Positions 34,237-46,131 of a stretch of 64,000 bases of DNA are shown piece after piece. The DNA lies in contig NW_003101675.1 in assembly GCF_000003855.2 (NCBI RefSeq), positions 2,239,420 to 2,303,419 on the forward strand, read 5' to 3'. The notes beneath the pieces were generated by a model, which saw only the letters and a list, made by a program, of their open reading frames with translations, searched no databases and was not told the origin of the DNA. Origin of the DNA: Blastomyces gilchristii SLH14081. Taxonomy: Eukaryota > Ascomycota > Eurotiomycetes > Onygenales > Ajellomycetaceae. The number at the start of each line of letters is the position of its first letter. The stretch's first letter is position 1. A program made the position numbers and the translations under genes.

Positions 34237-37066
34237 CGCGTTCTCTTTTGATCCGTTTCCCACTCGCCCCGCTCTTGGACCGCGGTAGAGGCATTATTGT
34301 GATTGACCGGTCAACCTCAGCCTCATATGACACCGGTAGGTAGCTGAACGATATGAATGGCGCAAGGAGTGCAACTCTCCGCCAATTGCCTGGGTACTGC
34401 ACTTACGTACCACGGTGTAGTACCTAGATCGAGGAGATGCCGTTGTCCTTGAATTGTGTATCACGAGTTACATTATGTGTGTTTTCAATGTTACGACTAT
34501 TATTTGGAATGGGATGGGTAGAATGCGAGGGCTGAAAACGAAGCCGCTTCCCGTGTCCAAGAGCATGATTCATGATAACCTACCCTACCTATCCCACGGA
34601 TATTAGCTAGCAGTGTGCTTTTCTTCTTCGTTTCTCTAAAACCCACCTTTCTCCATGACCCACACCACACACTCCGCCCTCGAGGTCCAACGTCCACCCC
34701 AAGCCGTGTATCTGGGACAAGAGCGGCGACCATACTCTAGGAGAAACAACCCCTAACCATGGACGTTCGGATACAGAACTAATTCCCTTCCATGGCTGTT
34801 CCGTTATTACTAGCTGCGTAGGTGCAACTCTACGACAGCCCGAGTCTTCATCCCATTCCTAAACAACCTTCTGCCGGGGGGGGGGGGAACTTTAGGCACT
34901 GGAAGACCCGTGGCGGTCACAAAGTAACTACAGTACATACATTACGTACGATCGCACTAATACTTGCATACTCCTCGCTTTACTATGCGTACAACTGGCT
35001 ATACTCCGTCCAAAGGACCAACTTGCGATAAGTTATGGAAGTTGAATAAATAATAGGGTACCTACCTACTGTATGTATTTGTAAACGATAGCTGTCCCCT
35101 TTTGTGCTCCTCGGGTGTAACCTTTTTCTTTTTCTTTTTCTTCTTTTTCCCCCTCAGTTTTTCTGTTTCTAGCCGTTTGTAGATTACGAATTTGGGTTAA
35201 CTCTGTGCTGTGTAGGTGAAAAATGTAAAATCTGAATGGGATGCTGTGTTTTTTCAATTCTCGGGAGGAGAGGGGGGGGGGGGTTTGTTCTGTCCCTGTC
35301 TGAAAATCATTCTTCTCTGATACGAAACAGTACCTCTGTTGACTGATGTTCATGCCATGCTGTGTTTTTGTAACTGATGGAGAAAAAGAGAGGCCGGGGA
35401 GGGGATATATTGAGATGTCACATCACCTGCACCTGGAAGCCACTCTCTTCCCAACTTCCCATTATCATCTTGTTGTGACACAAAAACTGCCTTAGATCAT
35501 GGCAGGGGAGCTTCAGGGTTGAGTTAGAGGTGTGATCACTTGTTGTTCTATATCCGCATGAGGGTCAGGAGTTGTGGAGCTGGTTGGAACTCAGCAGGGC
35601 AGGGACCTAGATTTATATAGAGGAAATATAGGGGAAAAGAGAGAAAGAAAAGGAAAGAAAGAAAGAAAGAAAGAGAAAAACCACCAACCGAGAAAAAATG
35701 AGGAGTATATATTTATTAACTGAAGAAAGGAAAAAAGGGTGCAGTGGTGAACTGACTGGCATCGCTATTATTATTATTTAATAAGTAGTGCTGTGTGTTA
35801 ACGCTGTATGTTGGCCCTCGGGATGAATCGGAGGAAATCTACCAGGCAGCAATGGCAAACTCAGGCAGCAAAACCCCAATCCACGGCCCGAGCACAAGGT
35901 ATCTAGGGAAAGTAACTCCTCGGAGGGCACTTACTCGGACATACAAAAGGCTCCCTTTGACTCATAAAGCTCTCGTTAAATCTTCCTCTTTTTTTTTCTT
36001 GTCACCCATTAGGCCTTACATACTCGTTGTCTTGGAAGTCTTGGATTTCTTGGAATGGTTCCGCTTCCCGCTCCGATTCCCGCCATTTGGCGCCCGTGGC
36101 CCTGGCCTTGGCGTCAACACCACTCGGCTGTCTTCCATCCCGGCTGACTAATAGGCGAACGGGCGTCGACAAAAGCCGCGCTCCTGGCCAATTACATGCC
36201 GCCAGAATCAAATCGCTCGCCCAATGAAGGGCTTTGACGGGCTTGAGGGATTTCTCTAAGGGCTGGGCCTCGCGGTCCCGTGACCTAAGTTTTTTTTTTT
36301 CGGATGTTGACGACATTGAAGGCGGGATTGGATTGGGGCTTGGTTGGGCGTGCTTACGAACGGGTTTGATATCGTTTTCTGTTCCAGACATCAGGATATT
36401 GTCTCCTTTCCCCGGTGAAGAAACCAACCGATCGGATGAGGCCACTGGTTGCTACGTGTGCTTTTGCGGCCAATCAATCCTTCGGCAATCGGGGGTTGGT
36501 TGGCCTTCCGTTTCATTTGCTATGAAGAGCCGATGGCTGAGAACTTTTGCCGTAGAGCAAAATGAGTATGCACTTCAGCTGCGTGGCTAACAATGTTATG
36601 ACGGAGCTTACATAGAGAGCAATCATACGTTTCGTTGGATGGATTAGCTGGCAGGGATTAAACTTTCCATGACGGGAGCTTGAGAGCTACGTACCTAGGT
36701 ACGGAGTCAAGATATCCACTCTGTCGTCAATCATTTTCTTTTTCATCTAACCTATGCTTTCGCACTCGGTTCTTTGCTCCACCTGGGTCAAGCGGGAGGA
36801 AATGGCATATGTATATAGGGCGGCCAATTCTCTCCTGTTCGGTCCATGTTTAATCTGGAAATGTATCATCCAACTAAGAATATACTTCAATAATATCATT
36901 CATTCCTTTCCCTACCACGCGTTAGACAAGAACCTCCTCCTCCCTTTCGTCCATTCTCCGTCTTGCTACCTCGATACCCATTTGCATCTAATCGCCTCAA
37001 CCCGATATCCCAACCTCAAACACCTTCCTTATCAAAGTCCCACCAGATAAACCTAACACGACCAAC

Positions 37067-37711
37067 ATGACCGTCATCAGCGGCCGCACCATAACCCACA
37101 TCGACGAGGCCTCCCTCGCAAACCTCAAATCCCGCCTCAGCTATGTCAAGGGCTTCCTCCACTTCACAGAGAAAGACGGCGCCTTCATCCAAGCCGCCAA
37201 GGAGATCATCGCCCCCGCCGTCCCCGCCGTCCTAGACGCAGTCTACACCCGCCTCCTCTCCTTCGACATCACCGCCAAGTCCTTCGTGCCCCGGCAGCCA
37301 GAGCAGGACACCAACGAACCAGCCGCGGCCGGCAGCGTCGCAGAGCTCGCGCTCGACCACCCAAACATCGTCCACCGCAAGGACTTCCTCAAAAACTACC
37401 TCGTCCGCCTCGTCAGCAACAAGGACTGGTCCGACGAGAGCTCGTGCTGGGGTTACCTGGATAAAGTCGGCATCATGCACACGGGTCAGGCGGGCTTCAG
37501 GCATCGGGAGAAGCGGCCCAAGCTGCGCGTGGAGGTTATGCATATGTCGCTGCTGCTGGCGTTTGTGGAGGAGATGGTGCTGCAGGCTATTCTGGGCGCT
37601 GAGGGGGTGGATTTGCAGACGAAGACGGGGATGATTACGGCGTTTAATAAGTTGTTGTGGATTCAGAATGATCTATTCCAGAGACATTACGTTGCTAAAA
37701 AGCCGGAGTAG
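37067..37711 (+). CDS. Protoglobin-family heme protein
   Basis: Single exon, 214 aa. Seen: an all-helical globin-like protein with SRLSYVKGFLHFTEKDGAFI near the N-terminus, RKDFLKNYLVRLVSNKDW in the middle, and LDKVGIMHTGQAG, where His138 sits where the proximal heme-binding histidine of protoglobins and globin-coupled sensors lies (the VH-x-x-IG context of the F helix). A final pair of amphipathic helices completes the fold. No partner sensor or output domain is fused and there is no signal peptide, so it is a stand-alone cytosolic globin domain. Known members bind O2, CO or NO; the role in fungi is not settled. The ATG is preceded by a CCAACATGACC-type context. First and second halves differ in third-position GC (very C-rich early, less so late). 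Confidence 0.88.
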   Translation: MTVISGRTITHIDEASLANLKSRLSYVKGFLHFTEKDGAFIQAAKEIIAPAVPAVLDAVYTRLLSFDITAKSFVPRQPEQDTNEPAAAGSVAELALDHPNIVHRKDFLKNYLVRLVSNKDWSDESSCWGYLDKVGIMHTGQAGFRHREKRPKLRVEVMHMSLLLAFVEEMVLQAILGAEGVDLQTKTGMITAFNKLLWIQNDLFQRHYVAKKPE

Positions 37712-38419
37712 ATTGGGGACATTTGGGATTCATGGTGTTTTTTTTCTTTTCTGGTTAATTCCCCCCTTTTTGCTTCCTCTTCATTTGTTCTCCCCTTGGT
37801 ACGTATTCCAGATAGATGGGTATAAAAGTACGGGATACGGGATAACGAGGATTCTGCTTCCTGCTGGCGTAAGATGGGGGAAAAAACGAAAGGGGAATGA
37901 ATAAAAGATACAGGACACAGGGGATGCGGGATACAAAAACGTTCCCGGCTCCCAAATAGCGCATATATACATAATATACATATATACACAACTTGGATTA
38001 GATGATAGAAACGGCCCCACTCTATAGAGCTTACGAATATGAAGTCGGTTCATTTTTATTGCTTTCCTGTCAATGCTTCCTTGGCTATATTTATGTACAT
38101 GTACGTAAATATGGGGTAGTGAGGATGGAGGGCTAATGAGTGAGGTAGCTAGCTACATTGACTCAATTCACCTATGTACCGACCGAGAAAAGGAATTCAT
38201 AAATAGGATACATTCCTTCATCCACATGGATATATCGCGGATTTTTAAGAGGGTAGAGAGAACTTTAAAAAATCACAGGTCGTGTGTTAGATGGTTCCTA
38301 TTATAGAAAGCGGCGATGGGATTAGCAAGGACCGAACATCTAGTTACGGGGGAAAACACACAAGCATCCATCCCACAAGGGCCTCTTTCACCCTTCAGCC
38401 CTATTCAATGGGCTGTGGC

Positions 38420-38420
<1 letters not shown>

Positions 38421-38451
<31 letters not shown>
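38421..38451 (+). repeat. Poly(A) tract, 31 nt
   Basis: An uninterrupted A run in a gene-poor spacer. Confidence 0.95.
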
Positions 38452-38453
<2 letters not shown>

Positions 38454-40756
38454 CAGCACAAAGGAAGGGTCATTGTCCACACAAAATAACAACACTCCAG
38501 ACATTGCCAATTAGCTTAGGTGCATGTCTATCAACAGCAAGCAACATGACCCGTGCGTAGGTCTGGATGGCAGCCCGTATGTGCTGGGGTTATTACTACG
38601 GAAGCCCTTTGGTAGTTGGTATGTGAACAAAGGACTCGGGCGGATGATGAGTATGTTTGTATCTTCTCTATCTCACCCGCCTGGTGTTCAGAGACAGAGT
38701 TATTGCTTTCCATCCAATATTTCGTTGCGGGGGTGGTTGACAGTGCAGTCAGGAGATGGAGAGAAAGAGGTATTCCACAATTTTCTTCACGCCCGCGCCA
38801 GGATGCTATACGGAACGGGAGAAATCATCAATTGTCCTTAAAATAAATTGTTTCTCAAATAGAGGAAGGGGGTTTAACTCTCCTTTGTGCCAGCCCGTTG
38901 GCGCTGTCCGCAGGATTAAGGCGAAAAGGTCTGGCCGTGTGTGTTGTGTGTGTGTATGTGCATGGAGGAGGAATGAATATATGCGCGTAGCTGACATGTT
39001 AAAATGACAGTACAGATAATGGGAAGGAATTATTCGTAGTTTTTCGGCGTGTGAGGGGGGTCCGACATTCTCGGATTTATTTTGACGGCTTGCTTGGGAT
39101 CCTTGGTTTTTATCAGTGGAGAGCGCATCTTTCAGGAGTCGTCACTAGAATATGGGGGCAGTAGTAGTATTTGGATATTTGGAGTCAGCGTTCAATACCC
39201 AGGACACTCAACGGTCCAATGAAAATTGCAAGCCAAAGAAGGAAAAATTCTTGCGGCCACACTCATTGTACAGGACGATTTTCTCACAAATGTACATATG
39301 TAGTGGGAAGCAATATGCATTAGACGCATGGCATTTTCATTTCCCATTTGTCTATTATTGAAAAAAGAAAGAGAAAAAAAAAAAAAAAAAATTCCCGCAA
39401 GAGCGAATGAAACAGAAGGATCAAAGAAAAATCCCTTAATTTTTGTCAACGTAAGTCCCTGGGCCCAAGAAACAATTTATTGGAGTCAGTCCGAAAACGG
39501 CAGAGCAAGATGGACGCCAGCAGCATTCGTTCAGCTTCGATGTTCGAGACTGAAAGCAAATGGAAGAAGGATAGAGAGAAAGCAAGAAACACTACTAAAA
39601 GGATCCCATTTCAGTAAGGAAAAACCGAATATGTTTCAAAAGTCTGAAAAGATATCAATGCGATGCGAGCTGGGTAACTAATGGATGGCCGCAGGGCACG
39701 AGAGCAAAACCGCGCTGGCTGTCATTGGCACACCTTCATGCGCCAAATGCACCGACCGTACATGGTTGACGATGTTGTCTGAATATTTGACGTTGGGTGC
39801 TTCGAAGAAATGCCTGACCTTTCAGTTCCTGGCTGAATCATGGAGTCATAGCCCTTCTTAATGCCTGAGAAAGCTACTCACTCTGCGATATTAGCGGTCG
39901 GTTTGCAAGAGGTCTTTGGCATGTTGGTGAATTGGCAAAACAAGAGACAAAGGGCGATCTATCAGCAATTGTCGCAGACAGTATCATTGACCGCTTGAAG
40001 AAGAAGGGAAGAAAAGGAAGGGGTTTTTTGTTTTCAATAATCATCATATCTCCCAAGTGGGTAGTTATCTATCTCAAATCCAAATCATCGGCTCGGAGAT
40101 GAATGAAACATGTTGAAACTTTTGAGCCGTCCTGGCAGCCAATCTCAAGCAAGCATTCCCACAGTGGCGAGATGGATGATAGATAAGCAAAAAGCCCCAC
40201 ATATTGAGCAGGAGAAGTTCATGAAAAAGGGGAGAGTGGATATAAATAAGAGTGGGTGGGGGTAGCTCAACTCCCAGAAAGCTTGAAGAAAAAAGGGGGC
40301 CCTGGAGGATGGGGAAAGCAGCCAGCCGGTGGTGGACAAAATCCCCCGAAAAAGAACCAACGTGACAAATACGCCAGGCGGTTAATTCAAATCAATTTTT
40401 TTTGTCCTTCAAGCCAACCATGACATGAGAAAGAAAGAATTTGCGCGAAAAGTGGCCCGAATTTATTCTGCTGATTCAATGGAGGGGAGCCAATCACGAA
40501 GGGATACCGAGTCAAGATCTTTGACTGCCGGATAAAGTGCAAGCGTTTCTGAAGAGGTAACTTAACTAGCGTTTTCGTTTTGGATGATGGCAACAAACTT
40601 TTGCGCCGGCTCGTTTCACTGTGGGCAATCGGCATCCATTATTGTCTGGGGAAAGGGAGGGAGGTCATTGCAGAAAGGACAAGAATTGAAGAATGAAATC
40701 GTGTTAGTGACACGGGATGGAAGAATGGATTCATAATCGTTTGCTCTTTCTTCTCA

Positions 40757-40780
40757 TACGGAATACGGAGTACGGAGTAC
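40757..40780. repeat. TACGGA(G/A) tandem cluster
   Basis: Three overlapping TACGGAATAC / TACGGAGTAC units in tandem; two are exact TACGGAGTA. The same nonamer recurs elsewhere in spacers of this window. Confidence 0.9.
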
Positions 40781-43167
40781 ACAATGATGGATGGCCTTGA
40801 ACTTTGACAATAATAATGCTGTGTATCCAGGATCTAGACTCAGCAGTATCAAATGCATCATTGCAATTGCATGGCAAGGCAAGGTTGAAGAGGAAAAGGG
40901 GACCAAGCTTCCAAGTTCGTCTTGCCGTGCCGTCGGATCACAGTTAGTTAGGCTGGCTTCTTCGACACGGGGAAGCTTCTAATATTAAATGGAAACCATT
41001 CCATCTACTCCGTACATCATTCAGGTCTCGACCAGCGGTTGAAGATGCAGCCGTGCGTGTGGCAAATATGCAATGTATATGTTTATTTATAGGTGTAATG
41101 TCGCATAGATGCAATATTATGCACCACACTATTAGTACGATCTGTCCTTGAGAACGCAAGGAGCAGCGGCAGCAGCAGCAGCAGCGAACGAGACATACTC
41201 TATCATACGCTGCGAACAGATGTATGGATTGATAGATGCGCTCCCATGTTCTTTGATGATGGAGAGAAGAATGTAGCCATGTATCAACCAATACCTCTGC
41301 GTAATATATTACATAGAAACAGCACAAGGGAGAAGGGGGAAAAAAGGAATATTTTCAGACATTCCATAATCAGGCCAATAATAATTTCCTCTCCGCGGTC
41401 CACTGTCAGTCTGTCACGGTCTGCCAGCCATCATTCTAGCCCTATTTTAAGAAGGAAGAGGCGTGATTGGATATTTTCTGCTCGCGGCAAGGAGGTGCGG
41501 GAGAGAGTGGTAAATTACTGTGGCGTTCCTGGGGAAGAAATAAAGTCCAAGAGATGGGGAGCTGGGAGCGAGCGGTAGGTAGAGCTTGAGCTCTCTTCTT
41601 AAAACAAACGTTACAGGACAAAATATCTATCAATGATAGAATAATATAATTGTTGGAGGATATAATAATAATGGGAATGAGGTCCTGACAATCAATAATG
41701 AAAAGCACAGCTGATTTGTGCATGCAGAGATATCAATATATCTCCAATTGATTGATTCATTGCGCTGGATTGGATTGGATAGGGGCACGGCAGGCGGTTT
41801 TTTGCTGGTCTTGAGCCGGCTGTATTGTGGTATGGTATTGTATTGTATTGTATGGTATGGGCTGTACGTACGGATTGGGATAGTTTTAGCCCAGATCCAG
41901 TCCAGCAACAACAAGCCCCCTGTCACCGTCTCGGCGTCGTTCGTCGTCGTCGTCGTCGTCTCGTTTGCAAACAATGCGCGCGTTCTTTTAGTTCCGAGCA
42001 GCGCAGACGTCGGACTGGGGGAACAGAGATTGATGGGCCACAAAGGCTCCACAAAGGGCCATGTTTAGTAGACAGATGATGACTGGCTGGAGCGAGATAT
42101 TCTGATGTTCGCGGTTCAGCCACTGTTTCTGTCGTCGGGCATGATTGGCCTATTATTACAGAGGACTTCCCACAACGTGAAAACTCTCCACGCCAGGAGA
42201 CGAGAGACGAGAGACAGGTGGAAGAAAAAAAAGCATCCGGCATCCTCTCATCTCTGATCCACCAATTAGCCTGAATAAGGCCACAAGATCGCGCTTCGAG
42301 GTGGTTGTTCGATGAAGCCAATCTTTGCTTACAGCGCTCTTGAGCAAAATAACCCTTGGGGACTGACTACCTACTCTACTGGGGGAAACATGGGCTTCGG
42401 TCGCTTCCGTCTGGACGACGTGATGACGCCTCGCCAGGAACCTGAGCAATAATACATACCAGTGGCGTGCCGCGTTGGTACCTGCAGAAGCGTAAGAACA
42501 GTAAAATAATCCTTCGGCGCTCAAGGCCCCGCTTGACAGTGGCATCTAGAGCCGTGGCTATATCCAACCAGGAACCGCAGAAGGCGATAAGTCCAGAGAG
42601 CCAACTAAATGAGCTGTGGGGCAGAAATGAAGGTCAGAAACAGAGTGGATCAACCAAGCACTGTCACCACGACGGACTGACTGGCTGAGAAGGCAGGGAT
42701 CACGATACAGGAGGCCGCCCACCGGAGTAGTGTGGGCGCTGGAACTGGAGGGCGACGAGAGCGGGCTCTCCAAATAGACCAAAGCCACGCAACAACAGGC
42801 GAGATGCCAACACTGTGATGACCGCCAGACCAAATGAGGCCAGATGGGGGGGGGGGGTCAAAGGCAGAACAGCCGTCCAGTCAAGTGTCAAGCAGCACCG
42901 CGAGGTTGCATGGCCCGCTCAAAATTAGGGCTATCCCAACGGCCCACAAGATCGACTGTTTGCTGGCAGCGTGCCCCTTATCCCGCTTGTTTCTCTGTGC
43001 TGGCCAGGCTAGACAGGCTAGCAGCGCCTGGACAGTTGGGGCCAGCTCGCAGGCCCAGGCAATGTCTCGCTCAATCTCTCCCCTTTCCGGACTGGAGCGC
43101 AGCGATGATCTGCCAGGTTAATCTCCCACGTCCTACAAAAGTTGACGGCCGCCCACGTTGTTGTCCT

Positions 43168-43212
43168 TTTTTTCTCTTCTTCCTTTCCTTCTTCTTCTTC
43201 TTCTTCTTCTCT
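43168..43212 (+). promoter_or_regulatory. Pyrimidine-rich (CTT) promoter tract
   Basis: A T-rich stretch passing into CTT repeats about 180 bp before the ATG at 43395. Such tracts are common just upstream of strongly expressed fungal genes; function here is inferred. Confidence 0.45.
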
Positions 43213-43394
43213 GTCATACTCAAGTCAATCTTCTTGCACCCTTCCTTGACGTGTCTCGATCTTTCGACTTCGGTCGCCCACGCTCTTTTTAATTTTTCCA
43301 ACAACAGCTTACATTTACATTCTTTCTCCCTCCAAATAATTTTCACGACCTTTTAACTCGTGCAATTATTAATTAATTCCACATCACCGTCAAC

Positions 43395-44182
43395 ATGCGT
43401 TTCACAGCTGCTTCCGTCGCCCTCTTCGCTGGCACCGCTCTTGCCATCCCCGGCTACCAGAATGGCTATCCGGTCGATCCTCAGCCCAGCACTGTCTACT
43501 CCACCAAGGATGTGACCATCACCAGCTGCCCACCAGGTGGCTACGACTGCCCAGGCACCGTTCACCCTGAGCCAACTGGTGGCTACCCAGTTCCTTCGGA
43601 TGTTGACCCCGAACCCACTGGATACCCATCTGAGACTCCTGTCTACCCAACCGGTGTAGATCCCACTGGCGGCGAGTCCAGCGTCTATCCCACTGAGCCC
43701 GAGCCAACTGGGTACCCATCTGAGACCCCAAGCGCCTCTCCAACTGATGAGCCCCCGACTGGCTATCCCACCGATGGCGAATCGAGCGTTTACCCAACTG
43801 GCGAGCCAACTGACGTCTATCCCACTGACGGCGAGTCCAGCGTCTACCCAACCGGTCCTCAGCCAACCACCTCCACCATCACCTACACCACCTGCATCCC
43901 AACGGTGACCTCTTCCATCACTGTCATCTACCCAACTGAGCCTGCCCCAACTGAGCCCGTCCCCACCTACCCAAGTGGCTCTGACGGCCTTCCTCACCCA
44001 ACCGGCGGCTACCCAACGTAAGTGCATTGATCCCAAGTAGTTTATGTTAAAATTCAATTGATTCTAACAGCTTTTCTAGCAACCCAACTCCTCCCCCTTA
44101 TGATGAGGGTGCTGCCAGCTCCGTTGGCGTCAACTTCGCCGTCGCCGGTATTGCTGCCGTCGCCGCTCTCTTCCTTGCATAG
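43395..44182 (+). CDS. GPI-anchored Pro/Thr/Ser-rich cell-wall protein
   Basis: Exons 43395-44017 and 44080-44182, with a 62-bp intron; 241 aa. Seen: a signal peptide MRFTAASVALFAGTALA, then about 190 residues built from irregular repeats of YPT, EPTGYPSETP and GESSVYPT units with few charged residues, a four-Cys content at most, a TSTITYTTCIPT block, and after the intron a short linker, small residues GAASS suited to GPI attachment, and a hydrophobic tail ending the protein. This is the standard layout of an ER-targeted, O-mannosylated, GPI-linked wall or surface protein. Exon 2 supplies the whole GPI signal; reading through the intron would give a secreted form without anchor. A CT-rich tract upstream suggests strong expression. 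No enzyme domain is present. Confidence 0.9.
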
Positions 44183-45587
44183 ATTTTCTTTCAATGATGA
44201 TACCCACGATCCGCTCTAGTTTCTTTGGCTAGTTTGCAGGCCTCTCGGCATGGACCCCTAGTGGGCTCTCTAGGAGGTTGTTGTGGCTAACGTGGAGAAG
44301 CTAGAGCTCTGTTCTGGGCTTTTTGTTTTTTAATTTTCACACTTGGGGTAATCAAATGGCAGAAAGTTCATCGTTAATATTTTTCTCTCTCTTAGTCGTT
44401 TCCCTTAGCTGCAAAAGCGAGTCTTTTCCTTTTAACTTCATGTGCTATATATCTATTCGCCATTTGCTTCATGATGACCGACACGAACGCAACATTTTGG
44501 GGCATGGGGTTCGGTTTTCAAACAGCAAGCCGGAGCTTTTGTTTTCTGCCCTCAAATATATATCTAGTATATGAAAGAGTGGGAAACAAGAATTCTTGGG
44601 AAGCATATAATAATTCTCTGGCTACTCTTTATTTGATGGTATATTTTCAGCACCTTTTTGAGACTTTCGGTTTCTGCTCCCCTTTTCTGTTTTCGTTCTC
44701 TTGATTTGGGACCTGTTCACGAACCAAACTGAATACCATCGCATCGATTTTTTCCTTTTCACGTTTCTTTCCTCAAATCTTGTCCAATCCTCCAGGAGAG
44801 AAACTCTGTCGATACAAATTTTTGTAGCCAGCCTATTTTTGTCCTTTAATCTTGTTATATGCCACATCCCGGGAAGGAATCCTTGGGCTAGAGGGGGAAA
44901 AGAGAGAAAACCAATAACGTGAGCTTTTCTTGCCGAATTTTGCGTGTTCCCATTTCACCTTTTTCCTTGATGTTTTTTTATTTATTTCTTTTTCTTTCAT
45001 ATTTATACCCGAGATCCCATATTTCCGCGTTGATCCGTCGCCGTCTTTGCTCGTGTCCAATCAAATTTCCTTAATTATATATCGCTCTTGTCTTTGTTCA
45101 TTATTTCTCAACCATGCGTGTACATGTACATGTACATCCCTCCATTCCTCCGGAAAAGGCCAGTCGTAATATCTAATAAGTTGCTGTTGATCTCTCATCG
45201 ACATCAATCGTAAATACCCTGTCTCCCGCGATGAAACAAAACATCCCCCCCCCTGGATCAAATTTTCCCCTCAACCTCATCCATGTCAACTTAGCCAATG
45301 GGATCGCCAGTGACGGTTTTCTCCACTGGTGTTCCGATGTTACCCAATACTGGCACCTCAATTTGCCATACTATGTAGTGCCAGCTTGCTCTCTACTGTC
45401 TGTCGCTTTACCTCGGAAAGAAATGGGCGGAGTATGTAGAAACGAGAGAAGTTACATGGCTTTTTGATCTTGATTTTATTTTATTTATTATTTATCTATT
45501 TATTTATTCGACATGGGAAAATACCTCAATTTTACTCTGTTTCTGTTCAATTAGCTATTAATTTTTCTTTTTCTTTTCTTTTTTTTC

Positions 45588-45600
<13 letters not shown>

Positions 45601-45618
<18 letters not shown>

Positions 45619-45623
45619 TTTTT
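45601..45623 (+). repeat. Poly(T) run within T/C-rich tract
   Basis: A 23-T run inside a T/C-rich tract extending from about 45561 to 45635. Confidence 0.9.
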
Positions 45624-46103
45624 CTTTCTTCTGACCGACCGTAAGACCCAACCCGTATATTCTCTACTCCGTCCGTATCCTTTCCATTGATATCCATGTC
45701 CTTGATTACTATTTACTTGCAGCAAGAACATACTAGAAAGTAAGCACTTAAACATCATCAGCTACAGCGTATGTAACTAGTTTGAGCAAGCAAACCTAAC
45801 CACCATTACCCTGGAAGAAGTTGATCAAAACCGAATTTCTTCTGCACCAGCACATGTCTCATTTTTGGATGATAGATTTAGTCACAGTGAAGTGGACATG
45901 TATGTCATATTCCACCTGCAGCTTTTAACGATTGTCATTGTTAAATGTCAGAACTTTGCTTACATTCAGTCATTCCTCTCTGATATGGTTCCATACAACC
46001 ACTGGTTGGTAGTGAAGAGGAAGATCCATGTATTGTAGAATCGTCAATAGACTAAGAAGAGTGAGTATATTAGTAGAGTGAGCATCACTATATGCCTAAT
46101 TCT

Positions 46104-46131
46104 ATCTGAGATCTGAGATCTGAGATCTGAG
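46104..46131 (+). repeat. ATCTGAG tandem repeat, 4 units
   Basis: Four perfect 7-bp units in tandem in a spacer; no coding frame uses them. Confidence 0.85.

Larger units (their letters stand above)
31797..37066. other. Gene-poor spacer, 5.3 kb
   Basis: No supported gene. It contains the MAPKK promoter; TGCCTT-type and GGGTCT-type short tandem repeats at 32760-32792 and 32818-32855; a poly(T) at 34208-34236; G runs near 34877 and 35272; GAAA repeats near 35655; and exact or near TACGGAGTA copies at 33548, about 34999 and about 36707. Open frames over 100 codons (for example 36002-36445 minus) lack motifs or splice support. TATATAG at 36812-36818 may belong to the protoglobin promoter. Confidence 0.5.
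37712..43394. other. Gene-poor spacer, 5.7 kb
   Basis: No supported gene on either strand. Contents seen: poly(A) at 38421-38451, GT-rich repeat near 38940, A-run near 39377, a TACGGA-repeat cluster at 40757-40780 and TACTCCGTA at 41006-41014, a CAG repeat near 41162-41187, a GTATT/GGTAT repeat near 41825-41860, a CGT repeat near 41938-41962, a G run near 42846, and a CTT/T-rich stretch at 43168-43212 that probably belongs to the promoter of the GPI-protein gene. Confidence 0.5.

Noticed and set aside
36002..36445. 147-codon minus-strand frame, Lys/Ser/Pro-rich
   Set aside because: Plausible composition but no motif, no intron, and a competing plus-strand frame at 36234-36590; evidence too weak.
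43353..44057. 234-codon minus-strand frame with Gly/Trp repeats
   Set aside because: Antisense shadow of the repetitive GPI-protein exon.
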